A stretch of 21,660 nucleotides of DNA. Source: Branchiostoma floridae (taxonomy: Eukaryota; Chordata; Leptocardii; Amphioxiformes; Branchiostomatidae). The stretch covers positions 1 through 21,660 of the forward strand of contig NW_023365980.1 in the NCBI RefSeq assembly GCF_000003815.2. The letters are read 5' to 3'. Position 1 is the first letter of the stretch, and every line of letters starts with the position of its first letter. The notes under the pieces were generated by a model. The model had not been told where the DNA came from and searched no databases. It saw only the letters and a program-made list of their open reading frames with translations. The position numbers were made by a program, and so were the translations under genes. This document shows, piece after piece, positions 7,055 through 13,000 of this stretch.

Positions 7055-10000
7055 CTGAAAGAAAAGCAAAACAACAACATTTGTGACAAATTTAATAACA
7101 GTTTTAGTACTAGCTGAGCAAAATATTTACTTGAACTAAGGAATGTATAAAAAACAATGCATCAAATTGTATAAAACAATACTACACTTGGATGGAGTGT
7201 GTTAGGAGGGACCATCAAGGTGTGCGGTCTAACAGGGGTGGCCCCTATGGACAGAGCCGCATGGAAGTGCGATACTATGAAGACTAGCCGACTGCTGCCT
7301 TCCGCTGTGTCAGGGATCCCAGCAGCAGTATGATCAAATAATGGATACCACTACTACTAATCCAAGTGAGATTATTCAATGTTGTTTTGTATTCACAAAA
7401 TTATATACAGCTGTTACAACTATTGAATGTCAACAACCCAAATCATAAAGCCATACATTGTAATGTGTAGCCTTTTCCAAGTTGTGCCTGAATCAAATTT
7501 AAAACAACAAAAAAACATGCACATTTCAGAATAGAAAGTTGCAAGACATCACTTACAAACTCTGCAAAACTTTCTGGATCATCTTCTTCATCAAAATATT
7601 CCCACGCCTCTTCACCCTGAAAATCTGAAAGAGAAATGTCACTCAGTTTTGTAGGAGTTCTGTTGCCAGGTGTTCAACAGTGACACTCCTACCGATAGGA
7701 GTTCTGTTACCAGGTGCACACCTACACTAAAACTTTTACAAAGCCCACTCCTTTCGCCTACCAGTACCATTCAAGTTGGTGTGCAATGTAAGAGAGCAGA
7801 TAACAACATAGCATCTTTGGGCAGGTAGCTAGTATTTATTGGTCTGGCTGTTCAGCACACACATCCAGGGCTGTCCAACTAGCCTAACAAAGGGATAACC
7901 CTGCTGACAGACAATTACAAATTGTACTAACCTGTGCAGGACAGGTGTAATTGTCCTTGCATCCCTCGTTGTCAGGCAGAGAATGACTTCAGGTGTATCT
8001 GAGCTTGACACCCCCATGTGCCTCACTTGGTAGCTCCCAAAGTTCAAAGGTCACCGGTTACCCATGGTTCCTCGCGGCGCATGCGCACCAGTCTACTGTT
8101 TGCAGAACTCCTGGCCGAAGTAGTGTTGGGAGGGACTTCACAGGAACATGTAGAATTCCGCCTCTCTCCGGGTGGGCGTCTGCCTGACAACGAGGGATGC
8201 AAGGACAATTACACCTGTCCTGCACAGGTTAGTACAATTTGTAATTGTCTCCTGCATCCCCTCTGTTGTCAGTCAGAGAATGACTTCAGGTGACTTCGTA
8301 GCCTGAGGCCAGGATCTTACGGCCAAAGTTGCAAGACTTGACAGGTTTCCTGTAGAACTTCTCGAACGTAGATGAAGTAGACCAGTTTGCCATTTTCATT
8401 ATGTCCTTGGCTGAAACTCCTCTTAATGCCGCAGCTGAGACAGCTGCACTCCTTGTCGAGTGGCCCGTAAACTTGTTAGTGTCCACCCCTGCCTCCTGGA
8501 GGACTAACTTTAGCCACCGGGCAATGGTGGTAGAGCCAACCGCCTGATGAGGTTCCACCATTGCCCGAAACAAAAAACTGTCACACAAACGAAAACTTCT
8601 AGTTCTAGAAACATATTCCTTCAAATAAAAGACAGGACAAATTCTTTTGTCCCGTGGAAAACTAGGTAGAACAATGTCATGTGTCACTCTGCCAGGCCTA
8701 GAAGTCTTTGATAACCTGTTAATGGTGAAACATACTCCATCCGAGGTCTTCTTCTTGTATCTAACATCCAGCAAGGAGAGGGATTGTTCCCTGCCTGCAG
8801 ACACCAATGCTATCAGCATAACCAATTTCAAAGTAAGTTGCTTGATCGACAAAGTTCTTGCCGGTGACCAGGACTTTAATAAACTTAGAACTCTACTCAC
8901 GTCCCAAGTATACTGATACTTCGGTAAGGCTGGTCGTAGTTCAAACACTCCTTTCATGAATCTTTTCACTAAAGCATGAGAACCTAAAGGTAGACCTTCC
9001 ACCGGAAGGTGAGTTGTTGAAATGGCGGACCTATAAACATTCAAGGTCCTATATTGTAGACCCTTGTCAAATAAGGACAGCAAAAAATCTAGAACTTCAC
9101 TCACAGGTGCTGAAACCGGATCAATGTTCCTTTCACCACACCAGCTGTTCCACTTTTCCCAGGCTGCTGTGTAGAGCTTCTGTGTGCCTGGTCTCCAGGA
9201 GGCCAGTAATATCTTACTGACTCCCGGCGAAATGCCGTACTCAGAATGTTGTCTCCGCAAACATGCCATGCGGCTAGACGAAGCTTGTCCCCCTCTGGGT
9301 GCGCTCTGCCGGACTCCGGCTGCGTGAGAAGGTGCTTGTGACGAGGTAACAGAACTGGTTCCTCGACCAACATCTCTAGAAGAACTGGATACCAGCAAGC
9401 TGTTTCCCACACCGGAGCTATGAGAAGCAGATGAGCCTCGTCTAACTGGACCTTCCTGAGTGTCCGTGCGACCAGAAGGAAAGGAGGGAAGGCATACGGC
9501 AGTTCCCACCTGCTCCAGCTCACCGTGAAGGCGTCCGTCCCCACTGCTTCTGGCTCTGGGTGCCAGGAAACGTACTGAGGTAGCTGACGGTTGGTTCGGG
9601 ACGCGAACAGATCCACCCCCTTGGAGAGTAGTGGAAACTTCGCCTGCAGACTCAGGAACGTATGCCGGTCCAGAGTCCATTCTGTGGCCACGAAGAAATG
9701 TCGAGAACTGAAGTCCGCTCGCACATTCTCCTTGCCTGGGATGTGCACTGCTGAAATGGACAGGTTCCTGTCTGTGCACCACTGCCACAGATCCAAGGTC
9801 ACGTTCAGCAAGTCTAGAGACCTTGTGCCTCCCAGATGATTTAGATATGCCACCACCGTAGAGTTGTCGGAGCGAACTCTGATGTGTCCGCTTTCCATGT
9901 CTCTGCAGAAAGCCTGAACTGCCATGGATGCAGCCTGCAGTTCCAACACGTTTATGTGTGCTGTCTTCTCCTCTGCAGACCAGCGACCTCCTGTGTGGAT

Positions 10001-13000
10001 GCCGTTGCAGAATCCGCCCCATCCGACAGTAGACGCATCTGTCTCCACAACCATGTCCGCTGTGGGCAAAAGGATTGGACGGCTGTTGTGGTCTGGAAGA
10101 AGGTCTCTCCACCACCTTAAGTCTTCTCGCGCTGCCTCTGTCAGCGGCACTGGATGCCCCCAGTCTCCTCTTGTCACTCGGAGAACTGTGATGAGCAGGC
10201 GTTGAAGACTTCTGAAGTGAAGTGGAGCGTGCCAAACTGACCCTGTTGTGGCTTGCAGCTTCCCTATCAGACTCGCCAACTCTCTCGCTGAGACGGGCAC
10301 GACTGCAGACAGGGTAGTGTCCGCCAGCTGTTGTAACTCCCGCAACTTGTTGTCGGGAAGAAAAGTTACCATTCGTGACGAATCTACGCCTGACCCTAGG
10401 AAGGTGATGCGTTGTGTTGGCTCCAACACTGACTTCTCTCTGTTCGGAACGAAGCCTAGCTGTGACAGTACTTCCAGCGCTGCCATTAGTGCTTCTCTGC
10501 ACTCTTCTCTGGATCGGCCAAACATCAGGATGTCGTCCAGGTAGACGATCAGACGGAAACCACGTCTTCTCAGAAGTGCGACGGGCACCTTCAGTACCTT
10601 CGTGAACACTCTTGGGGCGCTCGACATCCCAAACGGGACGCAGCGGAACTGGTACAGACGACCTCGCCACTGGAACGTCAGGAATCTGCGGCTGCCCACG
10701 TCTACTGGGATGGTGAAATACGCATCTCTCAGGTCGATCTTTCCCATATAATCCCCTGGCTGGATGAGATCTTTCAGAATGGCTAGACTCTCCATCTTGA
10801 AGTGTCGAACCTGTAGAAACTTGTTTAGTGGCTTGAGGTTGATAACGGGTCGCAAACCTCCCGTCTTCTTTGGTACTGTGAACAAAGTTGAAACAAACTG
10901 GGTGCGGTTGTAGACAACCTCCTCTATCGCACCCTTGGTAAGTAGAGTTCTTACCTCCTCGCTGAGGACTTCCACCTGCTCTGGACTTCTTGGTCTGCAG
11001 TGTGGAATTCTCTGTTGTACTGGCGGCGTTGTCGCAAACTCCAACCTGTACCCCGTAACGCATTGTAGAATCCAGGGGTCTGAAGTCACCTGCTTCCACT
11101 GCTGCAGGAAGTGGACTAGCCTGCCCCCGTGAAGTAGCTGAGAGTCGTCGGGTACAGGTTGAAGGTCGGTCGAACGCCGAAGTGCTTCTCTTGTCAAGGA
11201 TGAAACTTCTACTTGTCTGACTTCTTCCCGTCCCCCTGCTTCTGAAAAGACTGGGACGAACTCTTGTTGTAGTACTGGCGAGACCCGCCGTAGTTTGGCC
11301 TACTGTAGTTCGGCCTCGGCATGTAGTTGTAGCGATAACCTCTGTTGCCGCCCCCTGCCGCTCTGTAGTTGGTACGACGACCACCTCGTCTCGAGCTGGT
11401 CTGCCTCTTCTCTGCCTGTGTCAGCATGCCAGAGAGCACCTTGCTCTCCGAAGACAAATCCTTTGCCTTAGTTCCCAGATCAGGCGGGAACAGGAAGTTG
11501 TTGTCCTCTGACGGGGTGCGGAACAGATCCCTGAAGGTCTTCTGAGAAGACTCGGCAATAAAAGAACGGCGTGTGAAAGCTAGATGAGAATGGGCTGAAC
11601 CCAGGAGTAACAGAGCTGTGCCAACACAATCTATCATGTCCAGTTGCAGTTCCTCAAAACTATCCTTACTGGAACGCTGGATTAACTGCCAGAGATTGAT
11701 CAATGGAGTTCCAACTTGCACTAGATTGGTATGCACCGACTTGAGAGATTTATCGTGAGAAACAATCACATCACCTTGTTTCTTGTCATTCTCCAGAACG
11801 GCCCTGGACACGTTCTCGTTGAAGGCCGGTACAACCATCGTTGATGGGGCGTTGTCTGGCAAGTTGTACTTCTGTTGCCAAGCCTCTAGATCAGCCCCGC
11901 GACACTGCTTGCTGTGCTTGAAGTATTTCTCCGTCTCCTCCAACACGTTGTCGTCAGCAACCCAAGGGTGCTTGACGGTCTTGTTTGTCGGGTCGAACGG
12001 CTTCCATGCCGACTGCCCGCCCTCCGAGACGTCCGACACACTTTCTTCCTCCGTCTCGACTCGAGCTGGGGACCGCCGGTCATGTCGCCGCCGCCGCTTC
12101 CCCGGCGCAGACCCCGTTGCAGACGCAGACCGCCGTTTCTTCGGCTGCGAAAACTGCGACATCATCAGCTCTTGGAGCCCATCTAACTTCTCTGAAAGTA
12201 ATGAAAAATTATTCTCCAAGGCAGAAATACGTACGCCGCTAGCATCAACCAGCTCCGGCTCTGACGGGATGTCGCCATTATTGTTGCCATCCTTCCTACG
12301 CTTTCCGTCACCGCCGCCGTCGCTCTCTTCGCCATTCTTCTCCTCCTCGCTCACTTCGACGTTAGAAGGCAGCTCTACTTCTTCATGAGCGGGAGACTTC
12401 GGCGGTTGGTGCACTTCAGCAGCCACCAAAAGACCGCGAACAGCGCTCAATCTCGGCATCGAAGGTGACGAAGAAGGCTGACGACTGTCATGGCGCCCGC
12501 CCCGGCGCACATGTCGGCGCATGCTTCTCGGGGAAGCGCCGTCTTCTTCGCGCCGTCTCTCGCTGGAACGCCGCTCCGAGCCTCCTCGGCCGCTTCTAGC
12601 GTGTCGCCCAGCAGTTGAAGACTTCGAAGAAGCCCGCGTACGGTTCTTAAAACGCTCCTTGTCGCGTTTAGAACCCAATTTCAGGAGCTGGAAACACCGG
12701 GGGTTGACAGAATCGCTCAAAAAATTAGACTGGTGCGCATGCGCCGCGAGGAACCATGGGTAACCGGTGACCTTTGAACTTTGGGAGCTACCAAGTGAGG
12801 CACATGGGGGTGTCAAGCTCAGATACACCTGAAGTCATTCTCTGCCTGACAACAGAGGGGATGCAGGAGACAAGGACAGTTACAAATGGAAGGATGAAAA
12901 ACATTATCAACAATATACTTGGTATATAAAATTAAAAAATCAATACAATGTATATCAATTATCAGGGCTCAAAATACCACATGCATATGCAGGTTAGTGC

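Larger units (their letters stand above)
7909..12873 (-). mobile_element. DIRS-type tyrosine-recombinase retrotransposon, apparently complete
   Basis: About 4.97 kb with all hallmarks of DIRS elements. There are inverted terminal repeats, with a 127-bp core identical in inverted orientation at 7968-8094 and 12727-12853. An internal complementary region at 8179-8292 joins the complements of the left end (7909-7983) and the right end (12826-12873). Three long open frames on the minus strand occupy three different frames (gag-like, RT/RNase H, tyrosine recombinase). Both outer ends carry AGACAA (7909-7914 and 12868-12873), and the internal region contains its complement once, at the junction of the two halves. 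No frame is broken, so this may be a young copy. It lies in intron 3 of the J-domain gene, in the same orientation. Confidence 0.93.

Noticed and set aside
7610-7624. Alternative acceptor (CAG before GGTGAAGAGG) for J-domain exon 4.
   Set aside because: It gives an immediate stop in the joined frame; the acceptor 8 bp upstream keeps phase 1.
7651-7720. Direct repeat beside exon 4 as a possible CRISPR-like or satellite array.
   Set aside because: There are only two copies in a eukaryotic intron, so it is a simple local duplication.
7993-8293. Plus-strand open frames at the left end of the DIRS element.
   Set aside because: They are inverted copies of the gag leader in the terminal repeat.
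9236-11384. The first 716 codons of the long recombinase frame as a separate protein.
   Set aside because: They overlap RT/RNase H in another frame, are low-complexity Ser/Arg/Thr/Gly-rich and show no domain. Treated as a shadow unless conservation shows otherwise.
11783-12388. Plus-strand 201-codon frame opposite gag.
   Set aside because: It is antisense to the gag-like frame, with repetitive serine-rich composition.
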